Source: JBDSYA01 sp039925865
Lineage (GTDB): Bacteria; Bacteroidota; Ignavibacteria; Tepidaquicellales; Tepidaquicellaceae
Assembly (NCBI GenBank): GCA_039925865.1
Contig: JBDSYA010000120.1
Coordinates: 1-13,636, forward strand
Length of the DNA: 13,636 bases
Reading direction: 5' to 3'
Both the position numbers and the translations under genes were made by a program. The notes beneath the pieces are model-generated. The model was given only the letters and a program-made list of their open reading frames with translations. It searched no databases and was not told the DNA's origin. Positions 1 to 6,199 of the stretch are shown here, one piece after another. The first letter of the stretch is position 1, and each line of letters starts with the position of its first letter.

Positions 1-1179
1 TTTAATAATAGTCCCAAAATTTTTCTTTCCATCAGGATCATTTTCACCGCCTTGCTGTGAGAAACAATATAGATCACTTTTTGAATTGCTGAAGGTAACG
101 TTATCTATTGGATATTCTCCTGAAGTGGAACAGTCAAATGAATACAGAATTTCGTGGTCTTTTCCGTCAAGCTGGATTTTAAAAACTGTTCCACGGTCAT
201 TCTCACCACCGTCCTGTGTTGTGCCATAAAGAAAACCATTCAACATTTTCAAAGATCCGAAGGGGGATTTCCCGTCTTTTGAATCTGATCCAAATGAATG
301 CAATAATTTATAATCCGATCCATCAGTCTTCAATGAAAATATTGTACCTTTATCATTCACTCCCCCGTACTGTGTTAAGCCAAACAAAATATTGTTATCC
401 ATCGCTAAATATCCATGCTCCGAAGTATAACCGTCTTCTTTTATTCCTTTTTGAAAAGTGTGAAGCGCAATGTAAACTGAGTTATTAATATCAAAACTAA
501 AAACAACTCCAACATCATTATCTCCGCCGGACTTTGTGATTCCATACAATGTGTGCCCGTCACTTCCTAAAGTTAATCTTCCGTGAGGCTCATGCCCGGA
601 CGATTTATGAAAGGAATATATTACGGAAAAATTATTTCCGTCAGGATCAATTTTATAAATTGTTCCGTGACCCTGAGTGCCGCCTAAAGCTGTCATTCCG
701 TAAAGTATCTGTCCACCTGATATCACTCCGCTGTGAGATTGAGCTCCATCACTGTCACCACCTTTGAATATATGAATCGGAGCATAGCCGGAACCGTCAA
801 GATTGATTTTAAAAATTACCCCGTTATTTTGACTGCCGCCATATAAAGCAGATCCGTAAAATGCACCATCAAAATAAAGCATTTGATCGTGATGAGGTTC
901 TTTGCCAAGGCCGTTATCCGAACCTTCCTCAAAATTATAAATCACACTGTAATCTTTTCCGTCATTTTTCATTTTGAAAATTACCCCTTTACCATTTTTA
1001 CCTCCGGCGGATGTGTAACCAAATAAAGTATTATCCGGAGATAAAGTCATCGTTCCCTTAGGAGTTGCTCCGTTATTTCCATTGAATGAAAAAATTACAG
1101 GCGAATATTTTTCAGACTTTGAACAATTGAGACCTGACAGGATTGAAATTAAAATAGACAACAGAAAAAAAGTTTTCAA
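1..1179 (-). CDS. GloVer-repeat surface lipoprotein, 3' end cut off by the window edge
   Basis: The frame is open for 393 codons and reaches base 1 without a stop, so the C-terminus is missing. It begins with TTG at 1179; an in-frame TAA lies four codons upstream and there is no ATG between. Residues 1-18 form a hydrophobic signal peptide and Cys19 (context SGLNC) is a possible lipid-attachment site, although Gly at -3 and Asn at -1 are not a classic lipobox. The rest is a tandem repeat with cores at residues 52-70, 107-125, 159-177, 211-229, 265-283, 317-335 and 370-393, of the form LYGTTxxGGxNDxGTVFKI, with a period of 52-55 residues. This matches the Gloeo/Verrucomicrobia 'GloVer' repeat found in secreted proteins. 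The regular spacing suggests a beta-propeller (inference). Biological role unknown. It lies 77 nt behind corA on the same strand and may be co-transcribed or use its own promoter. Confidence 0.85.
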   Translation of the reverse strand, partial: MKTFFLLSILISILSGLNCSKSEKYSPVIFSFNGNNGATPKGTMTLSPDNTLFGYTSAGGKNGKGVIFKMKNDGKDYSVIYNFEEGSDNGLGKEPHHDQMLYFDGAFYGSALYGGSQNNGVIFKINLDGSGYAPIHIFKGGDSDGAQSHSGVISGGQILYGMTALGGTQGHGTIYKIDPDGNNFSVIYSFHKSSGHEPHGRLTLGSDGHTLYGITKSGGDNDVGVVFSFDINNSVYIALHTFQKGIKEDGYTSEHGYLAMDNNILFGLTQYGGVNDKGTIFSLKTDGSDYKLLHSFGSDSKDGKSPFGSLKMLNGFLYGTTQDGGENDRGTVFKIQLDGKDHEILYSFDCSTSGEYPIDNVTFSNSKSDLYCFSQQGGENDPDGKKNFGTIIK

Positions 1180-1248
1180 GAGGAAGTATTAAAATTTAAG
1201 AAAATGAATATTATATTCCGGGTAAAATTAATTTATTTTCAGGAAACT

Positions 1249-1256
1249 CAAATTTA
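1249..1256 (-). promoter_or_regulatory. Possible -7 promoter element for the GloVer lipoprotein
   Basis: On the minus strand this reads TAAATTTG, a full match to the Bacteroidota -7 consensus TAnnTTTG, 70 nt before the TTG start at 1179. No TTTG-like -33 element is seen 19-21 nt upstream, and the site directly abuts the corA stop. One chance match in a gap this AT-rich is quite possible. Confidence 0.25.
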
Positions 1257-2243
1257 TCAAATCCATTTCTTATGCCGGAACCACAAAACCATTATTATTG
1301 CAATTATAATCATAGTGATCATGCTAAACCAAAATCCTAGCTGGTCATGCAGGAAAGGAATGAAATCAAAATTCATACCGAATATTCCTGTAACAAAGGA
1401 AAGTGGCAATATTATAGTGGCAATCATTGTCAGAAATTTCATAACCTCGTTCATTTTATTGTTCACTATCGATAGATATGAATCCAGCATCCCGCTCACG
1501 TAATCGCGATACGATTCAGTTGTGTCTGAAACTCTGACAAGATGATCATAAACATTTCTGTAATAGACTGATTCTTCCAATGCGATCAAATCAGAATCAC
1601 CGCGGGTTAATTTAAATAAAACTTCTTTCTGATATGACGAGATCCTTCTGAGCCTTATCAGTTCTTTTTTCAAATTTAAAATTCTTAGTAAAGTTCTGTT
1701 TCCGGGACTTGCCCTGAATAGTTCTTCTTCTATACTATCGATCTCAACTTCAATGCTGTCAAGTATGGGATAATATCTGTCAACTATATCATCCAGGATG
1801 AGATTTAATATATAATCCGGACCTTTGCGGAAGGATCGGGTATTCAATATAGATTTGAGATTTCCTTCCAAAGTATTTTTCTCAACTTCATTGTGGATTG
1901 TGACAAGGAAATTATGTCCAAGAAAACAGCTTAAAGAGAAGATCTTGTATTTATAAGTTTCCTTTTCTGCCTTCAATCCGTTGAACACTATAAATAGATA
2001 GTTATCAAAATCATCTATCTTCGGGTGATGGATAGCCTCATCAGTAAGATATTTAAGTGAATCTTCTATAGCGAGCGGGTGAAATTCAAAAATATCTTTA
2101 AGGATCTTCTGACTTTCATCTTCCGTCGCGGCATAAATATCTACCCATAAATTTTCTTTGCACTGGTAATCCCATTTTTTAAATTCACTCAAAGGGATTG
2201 TCTGAATACCACTGGTTTCACTGAACTTATAAATGCTGATCAT
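1257..2243 (-). CDS. corA: CorA-family magnesium/divalent cation transporter
   Basis: A 328-residue inner-membrane protein of the CorA family, which forms pentameric channels for Mg2+ (some members carry Co2+, Ni2+ or Zn2+). Residues 1 to about 265 are the soluble cytoplasmic domain, ending in long charged helices (the stretch rich in DSIEVEIDSIEEEL and the following arginine-rich helix). Two membrane segments follow at about 268-288 and 300-321, joined by the family signature GMN at 289-291 (context GIFGMNF). The C-terminus is basic (RHKKWI), as expected for an end in the cytoplasm. Length is normal for the family. The ATG at 2241-2243 overlaps the stop of the upstream rsmI-like gene by 4 nt (ATGA), so the two are very likely translationally coupled. 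The exact metal cannot be told from sequence. Confidence 0.93.
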   Translation of the reverse strand: MISIYKFSETSGIQTIPLSEFKKWDYQCKENLWVDIYAATEDESQKILKDIFEFHPLAIEDSLKYLTDEAIHHPKIDDFDNYLFIVFNGLKAEKETYKYKIFSLSCFLGHNFLVTIHNEVEKNTLEGNLKSILNTRSFRKGPDYILNLILDDIVDRYYPILDSIEVEIDSIEEELFRASPGNRTLLRILNLKKELIRLRRISSYQKEVLFKLTRGDSDLIALEESVYYRNVYDHLVRVSDTTESYRDYVSGMLDSYLSIVNNKMNEVMKFLTMIATIILPLSFVTGIFGMNFDFIPFLHDQLGFWFSMITMIIIAIIMVLWFRHKKWI

Positions 2244-2923
2244 TTTTTCAAATGATATTTATCAATAATTATTACAAATTCACCTTTTAAATTGTCTTCA
2301 CCTATCTGCTCTAATACATCTGCAGCTGAGCCTCTGAATTTTTTTTCGTCTTCCATAGTAATATTAAATGCTACACATAATTTTCTCTGATCAAAAACTT
2401 CATAGATATCTTTCAGCAAAGCCTTCAATCTGTATGGAGCATCCATTATTACAAATACTTTTTCAAGATATTTCAAATTCATAAGTTCTCTTTTTCTTTC
2501 ATCTGCTTTCGGAGATAAAAAACCAAAATAAAAAAATCTGCTTATATCAAAACCTGACAACACTACCGATGCTAACACCGAGTTAGCGCCTCCTATAAAT
2601 TCAATTTTTACATTTGCTTCAATGCATTTATTCAAAAGTATGCTCCCAGGATCCGAGAATAGGGGAGTGCCGCAATCAGAAATCAAAGATATGTTCTTTC
2701 CTGTTACAAGATCCATGAAAATTTCTTCACTGGACTCACTCTCATTGTGTTCATTGACAGCCCGCAACTCCTTTTTGATATCAAAAAACCTCAGCAGCTT
2801 TGATGCTTCTTTATATTCCTCACAAACTACATAATCACAGGCATTCAGAGTATTGAGAGCGCGCAAGGTAATGTCTGAATAATTTCCAATAGGTGTTGTA
2901 ACTATGTTGAGTATACCGGACAA
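2240..2923 (-). CDS. rsmI: RsmI-like tetrapyrrole-fold SAM methyltransferase, short and divergent
   Basis: A 227-residue protein of the YraL/RsmI family, whose characterised members 2'-O-methylate C1402 of 16S rRNA using S-adenosylmethionine. Family landmarks in order: TPIGN (10-14) followed by DITLRAL, SDCGTPLFSDPG (82-93), FGFLSPK (133-139), DAPYRL (161-166) and KGEFVIII (213-220). It is about 50 residues shorter than typical RsmI. The usual EDTR after strand 2 is EEYK (35-38), and the usual PGPSA is replaced by IGGANS (110-115). It could be true RsmI in a diverged lineage or a paralogue with another RNA target. The start is TTG at 2923; an in-frame TAA lies seven codons upstream and no ATG is available before the first strand. 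It overlaps corA by 4 nt. Confidence 0.8.
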   Translation of the reverse strand: MSGILNIVTTPIGNYSDITLRALNTLNACDYVVCEEYKEASKLLRFFDIKKELRAVNEHNESESSEEIFMDLVTGKNISLISDCGTPLFSDPGSILLNKCIEANVKIEFIGGANSVLASVVLSGFDISRFFYFGFLSPKADERKRELMNLKYLEKVFVIMDAPYRLKALLKDIYEVFDQRKLCVAFNITMEDEKKFRGSAADVLEQIGEDNLKGEFVIIIDKYHLKK

Positions 2924-3040
2924 ACTGAATTTGTAAAATTAATTTTAAATTAAAAAGAGTTATAAATTTTTTTTTAAGTTTCCTTACTAAAACTATATTC
3001 CTGAATAATTAATGAATAGAAAAATGTAAGTGTTAAAAGC

Positions 3041-3064
3041 TTAACAGTTATTGTGAACTGTTAA
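3041..3064 (-). terminator. Hairpin overlapping the dut stop codon, possible weak terminator
   Basis: TTAACAGTT (3041-3049) and AACTGTTAA (3056-3064) form a perfect 9-bp stem with a 6-nt loop. The right arm includes the dut stop codon (3061-3063). In the minus-strand transcript the stem is followed only by GCTTTTAAC, so the U-tract is short. A second, smaller inverted repeat (3032-3045, GTTAA/TTAAC) shares one arm, allowing alternative folds. Could end dut transcription or protect its 3' end; unproven. Confidence 0.35.
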
Positions 3065-3504
3065 CTGACACCTGTGCTTCCGTATCCTCCCTCACCTCTT
3101 TCAGTGACGCCGATCTGCGAAGAAGCGACCAGATTTACTCTCTCATATTTTGAAATAATGAGCTGAGCTATCCTGTCACCAAACTTTACTTCGAAATTTT
3201 CTTTACTAAGATTGATCAGCAAAACTTTTAATTCACCTCTGTAGTCAGAGTCTATTGTTCCGGGAGAATTTAACACAGTGATCCAATTTTTCAAAGCCAA
3301 TCCGCTTCTTGGTCTTATCTGACCTTCATAGCCTTCGGGGATTTCAAGTATAAGATTTGTAGGGATCAGCTTTGTTTGCATCGAGTGTATTATTATTTTT
3401 TCTTCAGAGGAAGAACAAAGGTCAAGTCCGGCAGAACCCTGTGTTTTATATTCAGGTATCAGCGCAGGAATTGCCGGATCATATTTTTTAAAAAAAATAT
3501 CCAT
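3061..3504 (-). CDS. dut: Deoxyuridine 5'-triphosphate nucleotidohydrolase (dUTPase)
   Basis: A 147-residue trimeric dUTPase. It hydrolyses dUTP to dUMP and pyrophosphate, keeping uracil out of DNA and supplying dUMP for thymidylate synthesis. All five family motifs are present: I, SAGLDL (24-29); II, RPRSGLAL (64-71); III, GTIDSDYRGE (82-91) with the expected catalytic Asp85 and base-discriminating Tyr88; IV, GDRIAQLI (109-116); V, RGEGGYGSTG (136-145), where Tyr141 stands in for the usual Phe that stacks on uracil. Length is standard. The start is the ATG at 3502-3504. An intrinsic terminator ends only 20 nt upstream, so dut must be expressed by readthrough or from a promoter inside the 76-nt gap. 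No clear promoter is seen there. Confidence 0.96.
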   Translation of the reverse strand: MDIFFKKYDPAIPALIPEYKTQGSAGLDLCSSSEEKIIIHSMQTKLIPTNLILEIPEGYEGQIRPRSGLALKNWITVLNSPGTIDSDYRGELKVLLINLSKENFEVKFGDRIAQLIISKYERVNLVASSQIGVTERGEGGYGSTGVS

Positions 3505-3523
3505 TGCAAAAAATAATTATTAT

Positions 3524-3555
3524 AAAAAAAAGGCAGCCTTGTTAAAAAAGCTGCC
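3524..3555 (-). terminator. Intrinsic (Rho-independent) terminator downstream of the DUF4190-like gene
   Basis: On the minus strand GGCAGC (3555-3550), a 12-nt T/A-rich loop and GCTGCC (3537-3532) form a perfect 6-bp GC-rich stem, immediately followed by eight T residues (3531-3524). A further G-U pair can extend it. It begins 25 nt after the stop of the DUF4190-like gene. This is the best-formed terminator in the window. Confidence 0.85.
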
Positions 3556-3580
3556 CTGGAAAGTTCTATTTTTGAAAGTT

Positions 3581-3973
3581 TTAACCATTCATTAATGATC
3601 CGAATACACCCAATACCATAAGGATTGCAAAAATAATAATTCCTATACAGGAGAGAATAACATTTAAGATCCCGAGCCACATACCGATTTTAGCGATCAT
3701 CCTTCCGGCTTCTGAAGACCTGCCTGAATTAATTTCAGCCAATTCTTTTTTTCCCATTATCCATGCACCAATACCAAATATTACCGGGCACATGATAAAA
3801 GAAAGAATTCCAAGTACTAAAGAAATGATAGCGTTTGAACTTGCTCCGCTTTGATTAAAAGAACCCGGCGGGGGAGGTGGGGGTGGAGGAGTACTATAAA
3901 CAGGCGGCGGCGGAGGTGGTGGTGGAAAATTACCACTGCCCATGTCCTGACGGAATAATGTAAATTCTCTCAT
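3581..3973 (-). CDS. Proline-rich DUF4190-like small membrane protein
   Basis: A 130-residue protein with a proline-rich N-terminus and two membrane segments. Residues 17-24 and 29-36 are two runs of eight prolines separated by VYST. Residues about 49-74 and 93-124 are hydrophobic, separated by a polar loop (GKKELAEINSGRSSEAGR) that resembles the DUF4190 pattern, in which a short conserved loop joins two helices. Function unknown; many such proteins have a proline-rich cytosolic tail that may bind partners (inference). Start choice is uncertain. The ATG at 3973 gives a 10-residue lead; the ATG at 3943 (MGSGNF) has an AGGA sequence close upstream and would also suit the family. Both are downstream of a promoter-like site at 3999-4029. 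A strong terminator follows, so the gene is probably a single-gene transcript. Confidence 0.75.
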   Translation of the reverse strand: MREFTLFRQDMGSGNFPPPPPPPPVYSTPPPPPPPPGSFNQSGASSNAIISLVLGILSFIMCPVIFGIGAWIMGKKELAEINSGRSSEAGRMIAKIGMWLGILNVILSCIGIIIFAILMVLGVFGSLMNG

Positions 3974-3998
3974 ATTGTTGTTTGAATTTTTTATTTAG

Positions 3999-4029
3999 CA
4001 AATATAAATTTTTAGTGATTGAATATAAA
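3999..4029 (-). promoter_or_regulatory. Bacteroidota-type promoter candidate for the DUF4190-like gene
   Basis: The minus strand reads TTTA (4029-4026), 19 nt, then TATATTTG (4006-3999). The second element fully matches the Bacteroidota -7 consensus TAnnTTTG, and the first matches the -33 TTTG at three of four bases. It sits in the 68-nt gap between tatD and this gene, 25 nt before the ATG at 3973. With the terminator beyond the gene, this supports an independent unit. Confidence 0.45.
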
Positions 4030-4041
4030 CACTTAAATTAG

Positions 4042-4806
4042 CTAATTAAAGAAAATTTTATAAGCGTTATTATAAATAATTTTCATAAAAGAGTTGTGAT
4101 CAAATTCTTTAATTTCAGAAATCTTTTTTAATGTTTCTATTATATATGAAGGTTCATTTTTTTTACCACGGTAAGGAACCGGTGGAAGAAATGGAGAATC
4201 GGTCTCAGACAAAAGTTTTTCAACGGGTGCCTTGAGTATGAGATTGTTTCCCGTAAAATTTTTGTAAGTAATGTTACCGCAAAACGATATGTAAAAATTA
4301 TTTAAATTCAGAACCTGATCAAGTTCACTTTCAGTACCGCTAAAGCAATGAAACTGACCCCGCAGATCTTCATCATACTTTGAGTTAATAATGTCTATTG
4401 CATCCTGTGTTGAATTTCGTGTATGAATAACCACAGGAAGTTTATATGATTTTGCAAGATCTATCTGCAGCCGGAAAAAAGTTTTTTGTTTTTCAATATT
4501 TGAAATGTCCCAGTAATAGTCTAGTCCGGTTTCACCGACAGCAACTATCTTCTCATGACTAAGCAATTTATCGATTTCATCAAAAATATCTAATTCAAAT
4601 TTATTAACATCACATGGATGTATGCCGATGGCGCAGTAGATCATTTCATGTTTTTCAGAAAGATCAATGAGAATTTTTGAACTTTCAAGATCAACAGCCG
4701 GAGCAATTATCTTTTCAACACCTGCATCCTTAGCCCGGCTAAGTATTTCATCAAGGTTTTTGATAATTTCGGGATAATAAAGGTGTGCGTGAGTATCTAT
4801 TATCAA
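4042..4806 (-). CDS. tatD: TatD-family metal-dependent hydrolase (DNase)
   Basis: A 254-residue TIM-barrel hydrolase of the TatD family. Characterised members are metal-dependent 3'-5' exonucleases or deoxyribonucleases; the substrate of this copy is not known. All metal ligands expected for the family are visible: His6 and His8 (DTHAHL), Glu92 (GETGLDYY), His128 (VVIHTRN), His153 (FHCFSG) and Asp203 (ETDSPFLPP). Length is typical. The start is TTG at 4806: the codon just upstream in frame is TAA, and the first motif begins at residue 4, so no other start fits. The TTG overlaps the TGA stop of pnp in the 4-nt sequence TTGA, which implies translational coupling. The closest bacterial paralogues are YcfH, TatD and YjjV; the copy cannot be assigned more precisely. 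Confidence 0.93.
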   Translation of the reverse strand: MIIDTHAHLYYPEIIKNLDEILSRAKDAGVEKIIAPAVDLESSKILIDLSEKHEMIYCAIGIHPCDVNKFELDIFDEIDKLLSHEKIVAVGETGLDYYWDISNIEKQKTFFRLQIDLAKSYKLPVVIHTRNSTQDAIDIINSKYDEDLRGQFHCFSGTESELDQVLNLNNFYISFCGNITYKNFTGNNLILKAPVEKLLSETDSPFLPPVPYRGKKNEPSYIIETLKKISEIKEFDHNSFMKIIYNNAYKIFFN

Positions 4807-5525
4807 TTAATTAATTCAGAAGATTTTGAAATAATTTTTTTAAGAATTACGGAAAAATTTACATAGGCATTATTACCTGCGTCTACAACTTCTTCGTGAT
4901 TTGTAATGCTTTCCGAATTTTCTGATATTAAATTTGTAATACAGGAAATTGCAATACATTTAATACCAAGACTGTTTGCATACAAGATTTCGGGTACAGT
5001 TGACATTCCCACTGCATCAATGCCAATCTTCGAAAGATATCTGATCTCCGACTTCGTTTCATACATGGGACCGGGAAAACAGCAATACTTCCCGTACCTC
5101 AATTTAATTTTTTCCTTTCTTACAATATCTTTTACTTTTCCAAGAAGAATTGTATCATATAACATTGAGGAACAGCTTCTTCCTATAATGAACTTATTTG
5201 TGATATTGATATGAGAAGTTATGAGCATTAGATCTGAAATATTAAAATTCGGATTAATTCCTCCGGCAGCATTTGTTATTATCAAAAAATTCACATTCCA
5301 TTTCTTAGCAGTACTAATATTTTCAATTACTTTATCAATTAAATTTCCTTCATATAGATGCCTTCTTCCTGAGAATAAAAGGATCTCATTATCACCTATA
5401 TTACCGGTAATTACTTTTAACTTATGAAATGATTCATTATCCTGAGAAATAATTTTCTGATTAGTAAGTTCTGCTGAAAATCTGTTCAACCCCGAGCCTA
5501 AAATTATACCTATCTTATTTTTCAA
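4803..5525 (-). CDS. Purine nucleoside phosphorylase, PNP/MTAP family 2
   Basis: A 240-residue trimeric-type nucleoside phosphorylase. It cleaves purine (deoxy)nucleosides with phosphate to the free base and (deoxy)ribose 1-phosphate, in purine salvage. Landmarks: GSG phosphate loop (10-12), RRHLYEG (54-60), TNAAGGIN (84-91), GPMYETKSEIR (152-162), VGMSTVPE (172-179), Asn198 in the purine-binding position (TN) and His210 in NHEEV. It is about 30 residues shorter than the usual 270, mostly in the loop after ITSHINI (102-108). MTA phosphorylase is the main alternative, but Glu158 in ETKSEIR and Asn198 favour PNP. The start is TTG at 5525, six codons before the first strand; I see no in-frame ATG nearby. 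It overlaps tatD by 4 nt. Confidence 0.9.
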   Translation of the reverse strand: MKNKIGIILGSGLNRFSAELTNQKIISQDNESFHKLKVITGNIGDNEILLFSGRRHLYEGNLIDKVIENISTAKKWNVNFLIITNAAGGINPNFNISDLMLITSHINITNKFIIGRSCSSMLYDTILLGKVKDIVRKEKIKLRYGKYCCFPGPMYETKSEIRYLSKIGIDAVGMSTVPEILYANSLGIKCIAISCITNLISENSESITNHEEVVDAGNNAYVNFSVILKKIISKSSELIN

Positions 5526-5683
5526 TATGTGTTCTGAAAATAATTTAAAGTTTGATGATATTAATACAAACGAAACAATGTTTTTAATTTACAAAAACAA
5601 CTTGAAAAATTTAATATCATAAGTTATGTTTGTGAAAGAAACTTTGGAGATATTTAATACGTTAAGTTTAAAAAAAAATACTC
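5526..5683. promoter_or_regulatory. Divergent intergenic promoter region between pnp and the TPR gene
   Basis: This 158-nt AT-rich gap separates the leftward block from the rightward one, so both must start here or nearby. The rightward promoter candidate is listed separately. For the leftward side the best I can find is TTTG (5570-5567 on the minus strand), 19 nt, then TAAATTAT, which matches the -7 consensus at only four of six positions, so it is weak. No gene or stable hairpin is seen. Confidence 0.55.
5602..5632 (+). promoter_or_regulatory. Bacteroidota-type promoter candidate for the TPR-to-T9SS transcript
   Basis: TTG (5602-5604), 20 nt, then TATGTTTG (5625-5632). The second element fully matches TAnnTTTG and the spacing is within the usual 19-21 nt; the -33 element is CTTG rather than TTTG. 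It lies 51 nt before the ATG of the TPR gene, in the divergent region where a promoter is required. Confidence 0.5.
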
Positions 5684-6178
5684 ATGAGCACGGAAAAGAT
5701 AAATAGCTTAATTGAAAAATCTAAAGAATATCTTAATAAAGCATATCAGCTCCAATTGAAAGGCCACTTCGAAGAAGCAATTCTTAATTATAAAATCTCT
5801 CTTGATACATATCCTACTGCGGAAGCACACACTTTTCTAGGTTGGGCATACAGTTTTCTTGGAGACATTGATAAAGCGATCGAGGAATGCAAGAACGCGA
5901 TTTCAATTGATCCTGATTATGGAAATCCATACAATGACATAGGCGCATACCTGATCCAACAGGGTAAATATGATGAAGCCATGACGTGGCTGGAGTTGGC
6001 GATAAAAGCCAGAAGATATGAAAATTATCATTTTGCACATTTAAATATGGGCAAAGTACTTGAGTTTAAGGGAATGTGGTTTGAAGCTTTAGGAGAATAT
6101 AGATTAGCTATAGAATTACAGTCTGATTATGTTCTTGCCAAACAATACTTTAATAAACTGCAGGGTCTGCTTAACTAA
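5684..6178 (+). CDS. Tetratricopeptide-repeat protein
   Basis: A 164-residue protein made almost wholly of TPR helical pairs, with no signal peptide or membrane segment, so probably cytoplasmic. Four repeats are visible at about residues 15-48, 49-82, 83-116 and 117-150. Each shows the pattern of a G/A-rich first helix and an A-I-x-x-x-x-x-A-I-x-x-x-P end, for example LGWAYSFLGDIDKAIEE and IGAYLIQQGKYDEAM. TPR proteins are protein-binding scaffolds; the partner here is unknown. It starts at ATG 5684, preceded by a run of A with no Shine-Dalgarno. The next gene follows after 21 nt, so the two probably share a transcript. Confidence 0.88.
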   Translation: MSTEKINSLIEKSKEYLNKAYQLQLKGHFEEAILNYKISLDTYPTAEAHTFLGWAYSFLGDIDKAIEECKNAISIDPDYGNPYNDIGAYLIQQGKYDEAMTWLELAIKARRYENYHFAHLNMGKVLEFKGMWFEALGEYRLAIELQSDYVLAKQYFNKLQGLLN

Positions 6179-6199
6179 TATAAAAATAAAAAAAACTTT

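Noticed and set aside
216..767. Two plus-strand open frames of 90 and 72 codons in the first kilobase
   Set aside because: Both are antisense to the GloVer repeat lipoprotein, whose minus-strand frame gives clear repeats throughout.
3459..3680. 73-codon minus-strand frame spanning the dut/DUF4190 gap
   Set aside because: It overlaps the ends of two better-supported genes and crosses a strong terminator; no domain pattern seen.
3866..3930. Possible G-quadruplex on the plus strand
   Set aside because: Only two tracts of three or more G are clear (two runs of five), so a canonical four-tract quadruplex is not met; proline codons explain the composition.
4036..4047. 12-bp palindrome AATTAGCTAATT overlapping the tatD stop
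   Set aside because: Perfect but AT-rich and with no loop or U-tract, so unlikely to be a terminator; may be chance in this composition.
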